DNA of 64,000 nt, taken from positions 372,001 to 436,000 of the forward strand of contig NZ_QBUG01000002.1 in the NCBI RefSeq assembly GCF_003058225.1, written 5' to 3'. The position numbers and the translations under genes are program-made. Below are positions 8,247-16,332 of this stretch, piece after piece. Numbering within the stretch: the first letter of the stretch is position 1; every line of letters begins with the position of its first letter. Source of the DNA: Promicromonospora sp. AC04. GTDB lineage: Bacteria > Actinomycetota > Actinomycetes > Actinomycetales > Cellulomonadaceae. A model generated the notes under the pieces. The model made no database searches. It was not told the origin of the DNA and saw only the letters and a program-made list of their open reading frames with translations.

Positions 8247-9182
8247 CTAGGACCCGCCCCCGCGACACGGATCGAGCGCCCCCACCGACTTCGTCCGACC
8301 GGAGCCCGTCACGGTCACCACATGGGACCGTCGGACGGCGACGTCGGGACAGCTGACCTCGACCGCGGCGTAGCCCCAGCTGCCCTTGACCACCTGGAGG
8401 TTGCGCACCGTCCCGTGGGTGCCCGCCCGGAACGGGTAGCCGCCACCGCGGACGAGCAGGCCATCGATCGACAGCGACGTGTTGCCCTGGCCGTCCGGGT
8501 AGAAGAACGGGGCGTTCCCGGGGCAGTTGGCGCGTTCGCGCAGCGTGATGGTCGTCATGCGCACCACGAGCCGGCCGCCGTTGTACCCCTGGATGCCGTC
8601 GCCGTGCCAGTCCCGGCACGCATGGGGCGGTTCGATCCGGATGAAGCTGTCGGCGACGGTCACGCCGCCGCAGTGCTTGGACCCGACCCGGATCCCCTCG
8701 GGGACACCGTCGATCTTGACGTCGCGGACGGTGAACCCCCCGTTGCCGATGACGGGCAGGTCGGTCTCACCGGAGCGGCCGGTGCTCACGAACGTCGAGC
8801 GCTCGATCAGCAGCCCGGACCCGCACTTGCCGTTCACGTCGTTGATCACCACGGCGTTGACAGCCTGCACCCGCCGCAGCGTCACGTTCCGCGCGGCGAC
8901 GTAGACGACGCCGTTCCGGATCCGCAGGTCCTTGACCACCGTCCCCGCCTTGCGGATCCAGAGGTCCCCGGTGTGGGTCTTCTTCGGCGACCAGCCGGGC
9001 GGGAGGCCCGCGCTCCTCACGGTGGGGAACGTGGTAGGCGGCCCGGTCGACGTCGTCCCCGCAGACGCGGGCGGTGCCGCCTGTGCCACCGGTGCCGGCG
9101 CAGGCTGCGAGGCCGCGACCGTCCCGGCGACGACGAGCACACCGATCCCGGCGAGCACAGCACGACGAGGGAATTTCCACAT
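8247..9182 (-). CDS. Secreted parallel beta-helix repeat protein, function unknown
   Basis: ATG at 9182 has GGAGG eight bases upstream. The 311-residue product starts MWKFPRRAVLAGIGVLVVAGTV, a signal peptide whose RRAVLAG stretch could be a Tat signal, followed by an Ala/Pro/Thr-rich linker to about residue 55. The rest is made of short beta-helix turns (TVVKDLRIRNGVVYVAARNVTLRRV, LLIERSTFV, GVTVADSFIRIE) as in pectate-lyase-like right-handed helices. I see no catalytic set of a named lyase family. It is inside the exopolysaccharide cluster, so a role in binding or trimming the polymer outside the cell is possible. Four cysteines in the helix part could form disulfides. Confidence 0.75.
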   Translation of the reverse strand: MWKFPRRAVLAGIGVLVVAGTVAASQPAPAPVAQAAPPASAGTTSTGPPTTFPTVRSAGLPPGWSPKKTHTGDLWIRKAGTVVKDLRIRNGVVYVAARNVTLRRVQAVNAVVINDVNGKCGSGLLIERSTFVSTGRSGETDLPVIGNGGFTVRDVKIDGVPEGIRVGSKHCGGVTVADSFIRIEPPHACRDWHGDGIQGYNGGRLVVRMTTITLRERANCPGNAPFFYPDGQGNTSLSIDGLLVRGGGYPFRAGTHGTVRNLQVVKGSWGYAAVEVSCPDVAVRRSHVVTVTGSGRTKSVGALDPCRGGGS

Positions 9183-9319
9183 AGAAGCGCCTCCACCGGC
9201 ATGCTGGCACGCCGTTCAGTACCGGACAACCGGAAAAAGGCTAACAACGACAGGATGATTTTCGCCGCAGGCCACGCTTTCACCCTCTTCCTGCCGTTCC
9301 CGGTAGTGCGCACCGGCGG

Positions 9320-9325
9320 GATAAT
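9320..9325 (+). promoter_or_regulatory. -10 element GATAAT for leaderless GNAT mRNA
   Basis: GATAAT ends seven bases before the GTG at 9333, the spacing expected if transcription begins at or next to the start codon. TTTCACCC stands at 9278-9285 upstream, and further copies of the same motif lie inside the first codons (GGGTGAA at 9392-9398). Confidence 0.6.
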
Positions 9326-9332
9326 TGCTGGT

Positions 9333-10205
9333 GTGCCGGTCGCCCAGAATGTTCTCACCCTCCCGATCACCACGGACGATCTTTCCCGTGTGGGTGAATT
9401 TCTCAGCGTCCACCTCGACAACAGCCTCACGCCCGGACAATGGGCACATTCGCTGCGCCCCACGTGGACCACGAGCCACCCCGACCACGGGTTCCTGCTC
9501 GAGTCCGACGGCCTGGTCGTCGGCGTGTACGCCGCGTTCTACTCCGAGACCCGGACGGCGGACGACCGGCAGCGCGCGGTGTGCAACCTCGCGGCGTGGT
9601 GCGTCCTGGACGAGTTCCGCCACCACTCGCTGCGGCTGGTGCGCGCGATGCTCGCCCAGCGCGACCGCGAGCTGACCGATCTCTCCCCGAGCGGCACCGT
9701 GGTGCCCCTGAACGAGCGGCTCGGCTTCCGTCACGTCGACACGGCGGGCGCGCTGGTGGTCAACCTCCCCCTGCCCACACGGCGGCGCGTGCGCCTCCTG
9801 ACCGGGCGCGCAGACATCGAGGCCGTGCTCTCGGGCGCCGACCTGGCCGCGTACCGCGACCACGCAGACTCCCCTGCCGCGCGGCACGTGGTGGCCGTGG
9901 TCGACGGGCGACCGTGCTGGGTGGTGTTCCGCGCGGTCCGGCGTAAGGGGCTCCGCCTGTTCGCGTCCGTCCTGCACGTGAGCGACCGCGACCTGTTCCG
10001 CGCCACCGCACCCGCGGTGTACCGGCACATCCTGCTCGCACACGGGCTGCCGTTCACCCTGGTGCAGACCCGCGTCTCCGGCCCCGGTCCATGGCACTCA
10101 GTGCCACTGTCCGCGCAGCGGCCGGCCATGTACCTGAGCCGCACGGGGGAGCCGCCGGAATCGGTCACGTACCTGTACAGCGAGCTGACCCAGGTGCCGT
10201 GGTGA
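9333..10205 (+). CDS. GNAT-fold acyltransferase of the exopolysaccharide cluster
   Basis: I choose GTG at 9333 (MPVAQNVLTLPITTDDL) because GATAAT is seven bases in front; an in-frame ATG at 9255 would add 26 unsupported residues. The 290-residue protein carries an N-terminal GNAT-like core with NLAAWCVLDEFRHHSLRLVRAML (the acyl-CoA pyrophosphate loop region) and VPLNERLGFRHVDT (the C-terminal GNAT strand-helix). About 130 further residues follow with a possible second half-domain (ARHVVAVVDGRPCWVVF). The substrate is unknown. It lies directly before an AMP-ligase, PLP decarboxylase and ACP trio, so it is a candidate for transferring the acyl group that trio makes. That link is inference. Confidence 0.7.
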   Translation: MPVAQNVLTLPITTDDLSRVGEFLSVHLDNSLTPGQWAHSLRPTWTTSHPDHGFLLESDGLVVGVYAAFYSETRTADDRQRAVCNLAAWCVLDEFRHHSLRLVRAMLAQRDRELTDLSPSGTVVPLNERLGFRHVDTAGALVVNLPLPTRRRVRLLTGRADIEAVLSGADLAAYRDHADSPAARHVVAVVDGRPCWVVFRAVRRKGLRLFASVLHVSDRDLFRATAPAVYRHILLAHGLPFTLVQTRVSGPGPWHSVPLSAQRPAMYLSRTGEPPESVTYLYSELTQVPW

Positions 10206-10456
10206 AATGCGCTCCGCAAGGTGAAACCAGTGCCCTGAGGCACAATTCACGACACATATCACCCTCTTGGCAGGGCTATATTCAAACGCTTCTCCATAGA
10301 TTCACCTCTGGCGTTTCACCCCGAGCTATTCGCATCTCGCCAACAATGCCGGCCAGCGATCCATTTTCACCCTTTTCGCGGTTCACCCGCTTTTCGGCCT
10401 GATTCACCCGGCGCCCGCCTGACGGAAATGGCAGCGCTCGCTCTACCGTGATTCAT
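10206..10456 (+). promoter_or_regulatory. Regulatory region with clustered TTCACC motifs and promoter of the ligase operon
   Basis: Five TTCACC(C) copies begin at 10301, 10315, 10366, 10382 and 10403, and GGTGAAACC lies at 10220-10228. GTTCACCCGCT at 10381 matches ten of eleven positions of the direct-repeat unit published for Streptomyces PhoP boxes. TCACCC is also compatible with a BldD half-site. TACCGT at 10444-10449 ends seven bases before GTG 10457 and is the probable -10 box. No gene is seen in the region. Confidence 0.6.
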
Positions 10457-12070
10457 GTGACCGCCATCCATCAGCTCCTGGAGCAGCAGGCGCGGATCCG
10501 CCCCGGTGCCCCGGCACTGTCCGCCCGAGACGCGACCCTTACCTACGCACAGCTGTGGCACGCCGTTCAGGAGGCCGGGTCCCATCTCGCCGGGCTCGGC
10601 GTGGCTCGCCACGACCGCGTGGCGGTCTATCTGGAGAAGCGGTTCGAGACGGTGGCGGCACTCTGGGGCACCTCGGTGGCCGGCGCCGTCTTCGTCCCCG
10701 TCAACCCGCTGCTCAAGGGCAAGCAGGTCGCCCACGTCGTCCGCGACTCGGGCGCCCGGGTGCTGGTCACCTCGGCCGGTCGGCTGGCCGCCGTGCGCGA
10801 CCATCTCGGGGACACCGGGCTCACCACTGTGCTGCTCGTGGACCAGCCCGACGGCGCGGCCCCGGCGGGCTCGGGCGCGGAGCCGGACGGCCTCACCATC
10901 CGCTCCTGGGCCACAGCGCCCGACGGCGACGCGCCCCCCGTCGACGCCCCACCCGCCGAGGCACCGCCGTCGGGCCCCGACACGGATATCGCGGCGATCC
11001 TGTACACCTCCGGCAGCACCGGCGCGCCCAAGGGTGTAGTCCTGTCGCACCGCAACCTGGTCGTTGGCGCCACCAGCGTCTCCGGCTACCTGGGCAACAC
11101 GGCCGACGACGTCCTGCTGGCCGTGCTGCCCCTGAGCTTCGACGCGGGCCTGAGCCAGCTGACCACCGCGTTCGCCGTCGGCGCCCACGTGGTGCTGCTG
11201 GACTACCTGCTCCCCCGCGACGTCCCCGCCGTCTGCGAGAAGTACGGCGTCACCGGCATCACCGGTGTACCGCCCCTGTGGACGCAGCTGGCGACGGTGG
11301 ACTGGCCGCAGCGCGCCCGGCAGGCGCTGCGGTACTTCGCGAACACGGGCGGGCGCATGCCCCGGTCGCTCCTGGTCGAGCTGCGCGAGCTGTTCCCCGC
11401 CTCGGTGAAGCCGTACCTGATGTACGGCCTCACGGAGGCGTTCCGCTCCACCTACCTCGACCCCGCCCAGGTGGATCTCCGGCCCGACTCGATCGGCCGG
11501 GCGATCCCGAACGCGGAGGTCCTGGTGCTGCGCTCGGACGGCACCCGGTGCGGCCCCGGGGAGCCGGGCGAGCTGGTGCACCGCGGCAGCCTCGTCGCGC
11601 TCGGCTACTGGAACGACCCGGAGCGCACGGCGGCGCGGTTCCGCCCCGTGCCCGGGTACGACGAGCCCTGGCGGGCAGCCCCCGAGCCGGCCGTGTGGTC
11701 CGGCGACACTGTGGTGCAGGACGCCGAGGGATACCTCTACTTCGTCGGCCGCGCGGACGAGATGATCAAGACCTCCGGGTACCGGGTCAGCCCCACCGAG
11801 GTGGAGGAGGCGGCCCTCGGCACCGGTCTGGTCCGCGAGGTCGTCGCCCTCGGCGTGCCCGACGCCCGCCTGGGCCAGCGGATCGTGCTCGTCGCCGCGG
11901 CACCGGAGCCCGTCGACACGGACCGGCTGGTCAAGGAGATGCGGCAGTCGCTCCCCACGTTCATGCTGCCGGCGGAGGTCCGGCTGGTCGACACGCTGCC
12001 CCGCACCCCGAACGGCAAGCTCGACCGTCCCACGGTCCGCGCCCGTGTCACCGCGCAGGTGACCAAGTGA
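10457..12070 (+). CDS. AMP-forming acyl/aminoacyl ligase, exosortase A-associated family type
   Basis: GTG at 10457 is taken as start because TACCGT ends seven bases before it; GTG 10448 would add three residues. The 537-residue enzyme has the ANL-superfamily set: YTSGSTGAPKGVV (about residues 182-194), YGLTEA, the RGSLVALGYW segment, and the C-terminal catalytic lysine in PNGKLDR (K521). Such enzymes adenylate a carboxylic acid and load it on CoA or a carrier protein. The sequence resembles the ligase family named from exosortase A loci (TIGR03098). It overlaps the decarboxylase gene by four bases, and an ACP gene follows, so the likely acceptor is that ACP. The acid substrate is unknown. 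Confidence 0.88.
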   Translation: MTAIHQLLEQQARIRPGAPALSARDATLTYAQLWHAVQEAGSHLAGLGVARHDRVAVYLEKRFETVAALWGTSVAGAVFVPVNPLLKGKQVAHVVRDSGARVLVTSAGRLAAVRDHLGDTGLTTVLLVDQPDGAAPAGSGAEPDGLTIRSWATAPDGDAPPVDAPPAEAPPSGPDTDIAAILYTSGSTGAPKGVVLSHRNLVVGATSVSGYLGNTADDVLLAVLPLSFDAGLSQLTTAFAVGAHVVLLDYLLPRDVPAVCEKYGVTGITGVPPLWTQLATVDWPQRARQALRYFANTGGRMPRSLLVELRELFPASVKPYLMYGLTEAFRSTYLDPAQVDLRPDSIGRAIPNAEVLVLRSDGTRCGPGEPGELVHRGSLVALGYWNDPERTAARFRPVPGYDEPWRAAPEPAVWSGDTVVQDAEGYLYFVGRADEMIKTSGYRVSPTEVEEAALGTGLVREVVALGVPDARLGQRIVLVAAAPEPVDTDRLVKEMRQSLPTFMLPAEVRLVDTLPRTPNGKLDRPTVRARVTAQVTK

Positions 12071-13329
12071 CCGCGCAGCCGCTGGTCGCACCGGTCGAGG
12101 CTGTCGCCCCGCACCCGGCCGTTGCGGCCGTGCCGGTGGCGGGCGACGAGGTGGTAGTGGGCGGCGTGCCGCTGACACGCCTGGCGGCCCGCGTGGGGTC
12201 CACGCCGTTCTTCGCCTACGACCGGCAGCGCATCAGCGACCGGGTCGGCGAGGTCCGGGCCGCGTTCGGCGACGCGGTGCGTCTCGGGTACGCCGTCAAG
12301 GCCAACCCGATGCCCGCCGTCGTGCAGCACCTGGCCGGGCTCGTCGACGCGCTCGACGTCGCCTCCGCCCGGGAGATGCACACCGCCCTGGACACCGGGA
12401 CGACACCGGACCGGATCAGCTTCGCGGGTCCCGGCAAGACGCCGGAGGAGATCCGCTCGGCGGTCGCGGCAGGCGTGCTGATCGAGCTCGAGTCGCAGAC
12501 CGAGGCACACCGGGTCGTCGCCGCCGGGGAAGGCCTCGGCGTCGTCCCGCGGGTGGCGGTCCGCGTCAACCCGGACTTCGCCGTGCGCGGCTCGGGAATG
12601 CGCATGTCGGGCGGCCCGCAGCAGTTCGGCGTCGACGCCGAACAGGTCCCCGACCTGCTCCGTTACCTGACGGCGACCGGCGTGGACATGACCGGCTTCC
12701 ACGTCTTCGCCGGGTCGCAGAACCTCGACGCCGAGCGGATCGCCGACGCCCAGCGCGCCACGGCCGACCTCGTGGTCACGCTCGCCGATCACGTACCCGG
12801 CCCGGTGCGATACGTGAACCTGGGCGGCGGCCTCGGCATCCCGTACTTCCCGAAGGACCGGCCCGTCGACCTGGGCCGCGTGGGCGAGAGCCTCGCGGCG
12901 GTGGTCGCCGAGCGAATAGCCCCGGCGCTGCCCGACGCCGACGTCCACATCGAGCTGGGCCGGTACCTCGTCGGCGAGGCCGGCTACTACGTGACCCGCG
13001 TGATCGACCGCAAGGTCTCGCGCGGGCGCACCTACCTGGTGGTCGACGGCGGCATGCACCACCAGCTCGCCGCGTCGGGAAACCTCGGGCAGGTGATCCG
13101 GCGCAACTACCCGGTGCTCGTCGGCGACCACATGGCGGTGCGCGACACCGAGCAGGCGACAGTCGTCGGCTGCCTGTGCACACCCCTCGACCTGCTGGCC
13201 GACGACGTCCCGCTGCCCCGCGCAGAGCCCGGCGACCTCGTCGTGGTGCTCCAGGCCGGGGCCTACGGCCTGACCGCGAGCCCTACCGCGTTCCTCGGCC
13301 ACCCGGCACCCGCCGAAGTGCTGGTCTGA
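12067..13329 (+). CDS. PLP-dependent decarboxylase, exosortase A-associated family type
   Basis: GTG at 12067 overlaps the ligase stop (GTGA), giving 420 residues. It belongs to the alanine racemase-fold group of Orn/DAP/Arg decarboxylases: YAVKANPMP carries the PLP lysine (K78), followed by FHVFAGSQ, the phosphate-binding NLGGGLGIPY, ELGRYLVGEAGYYV and the late CTPLD and GAYGLTASPTAFLGH motifs. It fits the family named for exosortase A clusters (TIGR03099). In butirosin synthesis a related enzyme (BtrK) decarboxylates an aminoacyl group already bound to an ACP. Linkage here to a ligase and an ACP supports a similar reaction, though free meso-DAP or ornithine decarboxylation is not excluded. 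Confidence 0.88.
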   Translation: MTAQPLVAPVEAVAPHPAVAAVPVAGDEVVVGGVPLTRLAARVGSTPFFAYDRQRISDRVGEVRAAFGDAVRLGYAVKANPMPAVVQHLAGLVDALDVASAREMHTALDTGTTPDRISFAGPGKTPEEIRSAVAAGVLIELESQTEAHRVVAAGEGLGVVPRVAVRVNPDFAVRGSGMRMSGGPQQFGVDAEQVPDLLRYLTATGVDMTGFHVFAGSQNLDAERIADAQRATADLVVTLADHVPGPVRYVNLGGGLGIPYFPKDRPVDLGRVGESLAAVVAERIAPALPDADVHIELGRYLVGEAGYYVTRVIDRKVSRGRTYLVVDGGMHHQLAASGNLGQVIRRNYPVLVGDHMAVRDTEQATVVGCLCTPLDLLADDVPLPRAEPGDLVVVLQAGAYGLTASPTAFLGHPAPAEVLV

Positions 13330-13397
13330 CCACCTGACATCCGCCTGACCTCCACCCGGCAGCATCCGAGAACCGACCATCCGACAGGGGAGAAACG

Positions 13398-13700
13398 ATG
13401 AGCAGCGACGTGACACAGGGCCCAGCCGGCCCGTCCAGTGGGACTGCAGGCGACGTGACGCTCGCCGACGTGCTCGAGGTGCTCGGCAAGGTCCTCGGGA
13501 TCGAGGACCGCGTGGGCGCGTTCGACGCCGGCACGCCCCTCTTCGGCGACCTGCCGGAGCTGGACTCGCTGGCCGTCCTGGAGCTCGTGACGACGCTCGA
13601 GGACCGGTTCGCGATAACGGTGGACGACGACGAGCTCACCGGGGGGCTGCTGGAGACCGCCGGCACCCTGCACGCGTTCGTCCGCGACCGGGCCCGGTGA
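13398..13700 (+). CDS. Acyl carrier protein
   Basis: The 100-residue acidic protein has a flexible N-terminus, then a carrier fold with LADVLEVLGKVLGI, the phosphopantetheine attachment site ELDSLAVLELVTTLED (Ser57) and the last helix GTLHAFVRDRAR. GGGGAGA precedes the ATG at SD distance. It follows the decarboxylase by 68 bases and precedes an acyltransferase by 10, so it is most likely dedicated to this cluster rather than to fatty-acid synthesis. It should carry the group activated by the upstream ligase. Confidence 0.9.
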   Translation: MSSDVTQGPAGPSSGTAGDVTLADVLEVLGKVLGIEDRVGAFDAGTPLFGDLPELDSLAVLELVTTLEDRFAITVDDDELTGGLLETAGTLHAFVRDRAR

Positions 13701-13710
13701 CGGGCGCGCC

Positions 13711-14361
13711 ATGAGTACGGACAGCAGGGTGGCAACGGACAGCACGGCACCGGCTCGGATCCTCGGCTCGGCCGACGTCGACGAGCGCGCCACGATCGGC
13801 GTCGGCACCACCATCTGGCACCTCGCCCAGGTGCGGGAGGACGCCGTCGTCGGCGCCGGCTGCACGGTGGGGCGCGGCGCGTACGTCGGGCCGGGCGTGC
13901 GGGTCGGCGACGGCTGCAAGCTGCAGAACTACGCCCTGGTCTACGAGCCGGCCGTGCTGGAGGACGGCGTGTTCGTGGGCCCGGCCGTCGTGCTGACCAA
14001 CGACCTGTATCCGCGCGCGATCACCCCGGACGGCGCGGTCAAGACCACCGACGACTGGCAGGCCGTAGGCGTCACCATCCGGACCGGAGCCGCGATCGGC
14101 GCCCGGGCCGTGTGCGTGGCGCCGGTGACCATCGGCCGGTGGGCCACCGTGGCGGCCGGGGCGGTCGTGACCACCGACGTGCCGGACTTCGCGCTCGTCG
14201 CCGGCGTGCCCGCGCGCCGCATCCGCTGGGTGGGCCGCGCCGGCGTACCGCTGGAACGCACCGGCCCGGAGGGCTGGCGGTGTCCCGCGACCGGGGACGA
14301 GTTCACCGAGGCGGACGGGGTCCTGCGCGAAGCGGACAAGAGCGTCTCTTTTCGCGAATGA
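13711..14361 (+). CDS. Left-handed beta-helix (hexapeptide) N-acyltransferase, WbpD/WlbB-like
   Basis: The 216-residue protein has continuous hexapeptide turns (ATIGVGTTIWHLAQVREDAVVGAGCTVG onward) and the WHLAQVRE and LTNDLYPRA segments of acyltransferases that acetylate 3-amino sugars on UDP-hexoses. The C-terminus AGVPARRIRWVG is standard for the fold. It then has an unusual tail, GWRCPATGDEFTEADGVL, in which only one Cys is present, so it is not a zinc knuckle. The start ATG lies 10 bases after the ACP stop. It may use acetyl-CoA, or the group held by the neighbouring ACP; the latter is inference. Confidence 0.85.
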   Translation: MSTDSRVATDSTAPARILGSADVDERATIGVGTTIWHLAQVREDAVVGAGCTVGRGAYVGPGVRVGDGCKLQNYALVYEPAVLEDGVFVGPAVVLTNDLYPRAITPDGAVKTTDDWQAVGVTIRTGAAIGARAVCVAPVTIGRWATVAAGAVVTTDVPDFALVAGVPARRIRWVGRAGVPLERTGPEGWRCPATGDEFTEADGVLREADKSVSFRE

Positions 14362-14676
14362 ACGCTCATCCGGCATTTCTTTCCAGATTCGTAACGGGTG
14401 GATGAAAAGAGCACACGCACCTGTTCCAGGCCTTTTTTCGCCCATTCTTCGAAACGGGTGAAGCCTCGGGTGAAACGGCCTCGATAAGGCGACAGGGCGC
14501 CGCAGCCCTCTTATTATCGAATGAGGAAATACCAAGAGAACCGGACGCAGACACCGCTCCCGAAGCTGTCTTTACCAGGCCCGGACTACTAACCCCCGGC
14601 TCCACAGGCGCTCCACGCGCCGCGCTCGAATGCGCTCCAAAACTTGTCCTTGATCCGAGGGAAGAAAGGATTCGAC
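14362..14676 (+). promoter_or_regulatory. 315-base leader of the sugar transferase gene, with GGGTGAA motifs
   Basis: No gene is visible. The segment is less GC-rich than its neighbours and carries GGGTGAA at 14456-14462 and GGGTGAAA at 14468-14475, a looser GGGTGGATGAAA at 14396-14407, and another GGGTGAA at 14735-14741 just inside the gene. These are the reverse complement of the TTCACCC copies before the ligase gene. The GTG at 14677 has an SD-like AAGAAAGGA, so this transcript has a leader, unlike many others here. Confidence 0.5.
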
Positions 14677-16257
14677 GTGGCGAGCCAGACGGTAGACGGC
14701 GGTTTCGAAATTCGCCCTCAGACGACCGAGCAATGGGTGAAGAATCACGCGTCGCGCGGTTTTCACGATCCCCGCGCCACACGCGCCCACCCGCAATGGC
14801 AGATGCAGTATCGCCTGCGGCTGCGGTTGACGGACGCGGCGGTCGTGGTCGGCTCCGCCGTCGTCGCCTACGTCCTGGACGCGACCCTGCTGTTCGGTGC
14901 GCCCGGGCACCCGGGGCCGCTCCGGTCGATCGCCGTGCCTGCCATGGTGGCGGCGGTCTGGATCGCGGCGCTGGCCCTGCGCAGCTCGTACGACCTGCGC
15001 GTCGTGGGCCGGGACCACACGGAGTACCTGCGGATCTTCGGCGCCACGTGGACGTCGGTGAGCGTGCTCGTGCTCCTGGCGTGGCTCACCACGTTCGTCG
15101 AGGCCCGGGACGTGCTCGCGCAGGCCGTCGCGCTGCCGCTCGGGCTCGCCGGGCTGATCGGGTCCCGCTACACCTGGCGCCAGTGGGTGGCGCGCACCCG
15201 GCGGCGGGGCAGGGGCTGCATGACGCCCGTCCTGGTGGTCGGGCACCGCGAACAGGCCGAGCGCGTGATCAGGAGGCTCAACGGCTCACCCCAGCAGGGG
15301 TACGTGGTGGTGGGCGCCTGCCTGCCGTCCGACGAGACCTCGGCGGATGGGACGCCGTCCGGCACGCCGCGGCCCTGGGACGGGCTGCCCGGCGACGAGG
15401 TCGGCGGCGTGCCCGTGCTGGGCGACCTGTCCCGGGTCGGCGAGGCGGCGGCGCTCGTCCGCGCGAGCGCCGTAGCGGTGAGCGCGTCCGACAGCATCAC
15501 GACCGACGTCGTGCGTCAGCTCGGCTGGCAGCTCGAACGGGTCGGCGTCGACCTCATGCTCACCGCGGAGCTGGCCGACGTCGCGCCCGCCCGCGTCAGC
15601 GTCTCCCCCGCGTCGGGCATCTCGCTGCTGCACGTGGCGGCGCCCGAGTTCAAGGGGCCCAAGTTCCGCGTGAAACAAACCATGGACTGGCTGCTCGCCG
15701 CCGTGCTGACGCTGCTCGCGTCGCCGGCGCTGGTGGGCGTGGGGCTCGCCGTGGCACTGACCAGCAAGGGCGGGCTGTTCTACCTGTCGGAGCGCGTGGG
15801 GCGCAACGGCAAGATCTTCCGGATGATCAAGTTCCGCACCATGCGGGTCGGCGCCGACCGGGAGGTGACGACGCTCGCCGCCGGGAACGACGCGGCGGGC
15901 CCGCTGTTCAAGATGCGCACCGACCCGCGCATCACCGGCGTGGGCCGGATCCTGCGCCGGTACTCCCTCGACGAGCTGCCGCAGCTCTTCAACGTGCTGA
16001 GCGGGCAGATGAGCCTCGTGGGCCCGCGGCCGGCGCTCCCGCACGAGGTGGCGAAGTACGAGGAGCGCATGCGGCGCAGGCTCCTGGTCAAGCCGGGCAT
16101 GACGGGGATGTGGCAGGTCTCCGGCCGGTCCGACCTGCCCTGGGAGGAGGCGGTGCGGCTCGACGTCTACTACGCCGAGAACTGGACGCCGCTGCAGGAC
16201 CTGGCCATCCTTGGCCAGACCGCCCGCGCGGTCGTCTCGGGCCGCGGCGCCTACTGA
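14677..16257 (+). CDS. Exopolysaccharide biosynthesis polyprenyl-phosphate sugar transferase
   Basis: GTG 14677 (MASQTVDGGFEIRPQ) is preferred over TTG 14644 because AAGAAAGGA stands in front; this gives 526 residues. There are about four N-terminal membrane segments, a nucleotide-binding-like middle (PVLVVGHREQAERVIRRL), a further membrane helix (WLLAAVLTLLASPALVG), and the bacterial sugar transferase domain. That domain shows FRMIKFRTM, YSLDELPQLFNVLSGQMSLVGPRP (catalytic Asp-Glu) and KPGMTGMWQVSGRSD. It should start repeat-unit assembly by moving a sugar-1-phosphate from UDP-sugar to undecaprenyl phosphate. It is last in the cluster and is followed four bases after the stop by a 21-bp palindrome. 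Confidence 0.93.
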   Translation: MASQTVDGGFEIRPQTTEQWVKNHASRGFHDPRATRAHPQWQMQYRLRLRLTDAAVVVGSAVVAYVLDATLLFGAPGHPGPLRSIAVPAMVAAVWIAALALRSSYDLRVVGRDHTEYLRIFGATWTSVSVLVLLAWLTTFVEARDVLAQAVALPLGLAGLIGSRYTWRQWVARTRRRGRGCMTPVLVVGHREQAERVIRRLNGSPQQGYVVVGACLPSDETSADGTPSGTPRPWDGLPGDEVGGVPVLGDLSRVGEAAALVRASAVAVSASDSITTDVVRQLGWQLERVGVDLMLTAELADVAPARVSVSPASGISLLHVAAPEFKGPKFRVKQTMDWLLAAVLTLLASPALVGVGLAVALTSKGGLFYLSERVGRNGKIFRMIKFRTMRVGADREVTTLAAGNDAAGPLFKMRTDPRITGVGRILRRYSLDELPQLFNVLSGQMSLVGPRPALPHEVAKYEERMRRRLLVKPGMTGMWQVSGRSDLPWEEAVRLDVYYAENWTPLQDLAILGQTARAVVSGRGAY

Positions 16258-16260
16258 TTC

Positions 16261-16321
16261 GTTGTGGGCGCGACCGTTGCGCCTAAACCGGGCACGAAGT
16301 CGCAACGGTCGCGCCCACAAC
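16261..16321. repeat. Palindromic repeat, copy 1 (21-bp perfect arms)
   Basis: Arms 16261-16281 (begins GTTGTGGGCGCGACC) and 16301-16321 are exact reverse complements around a 19-base loop. It lies four bases after the sugar transferase stop and 12 bases before the stop of the convergent methyltransferase, so it can end transcription from both sides. A second copy with an identical left arm stands at 17188-17248. Confidence 0.85.
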
Positions 16322-16332
16322 CACGAGACCAG

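Noticed and set aside
7811-8356. Rightward open frames reading RPETRDP-like peptides
   Set aside because: They only translate the heptamer array in successive frames and have no start signals.
9333-16257. Full exosortase/PEP-CTERM sorting system
   Set aside because: Ligase and decarboxylase families fit, but no exosortase, no PEP-CTERM sorting signals and no matching membrane transpeptidase are in the window.
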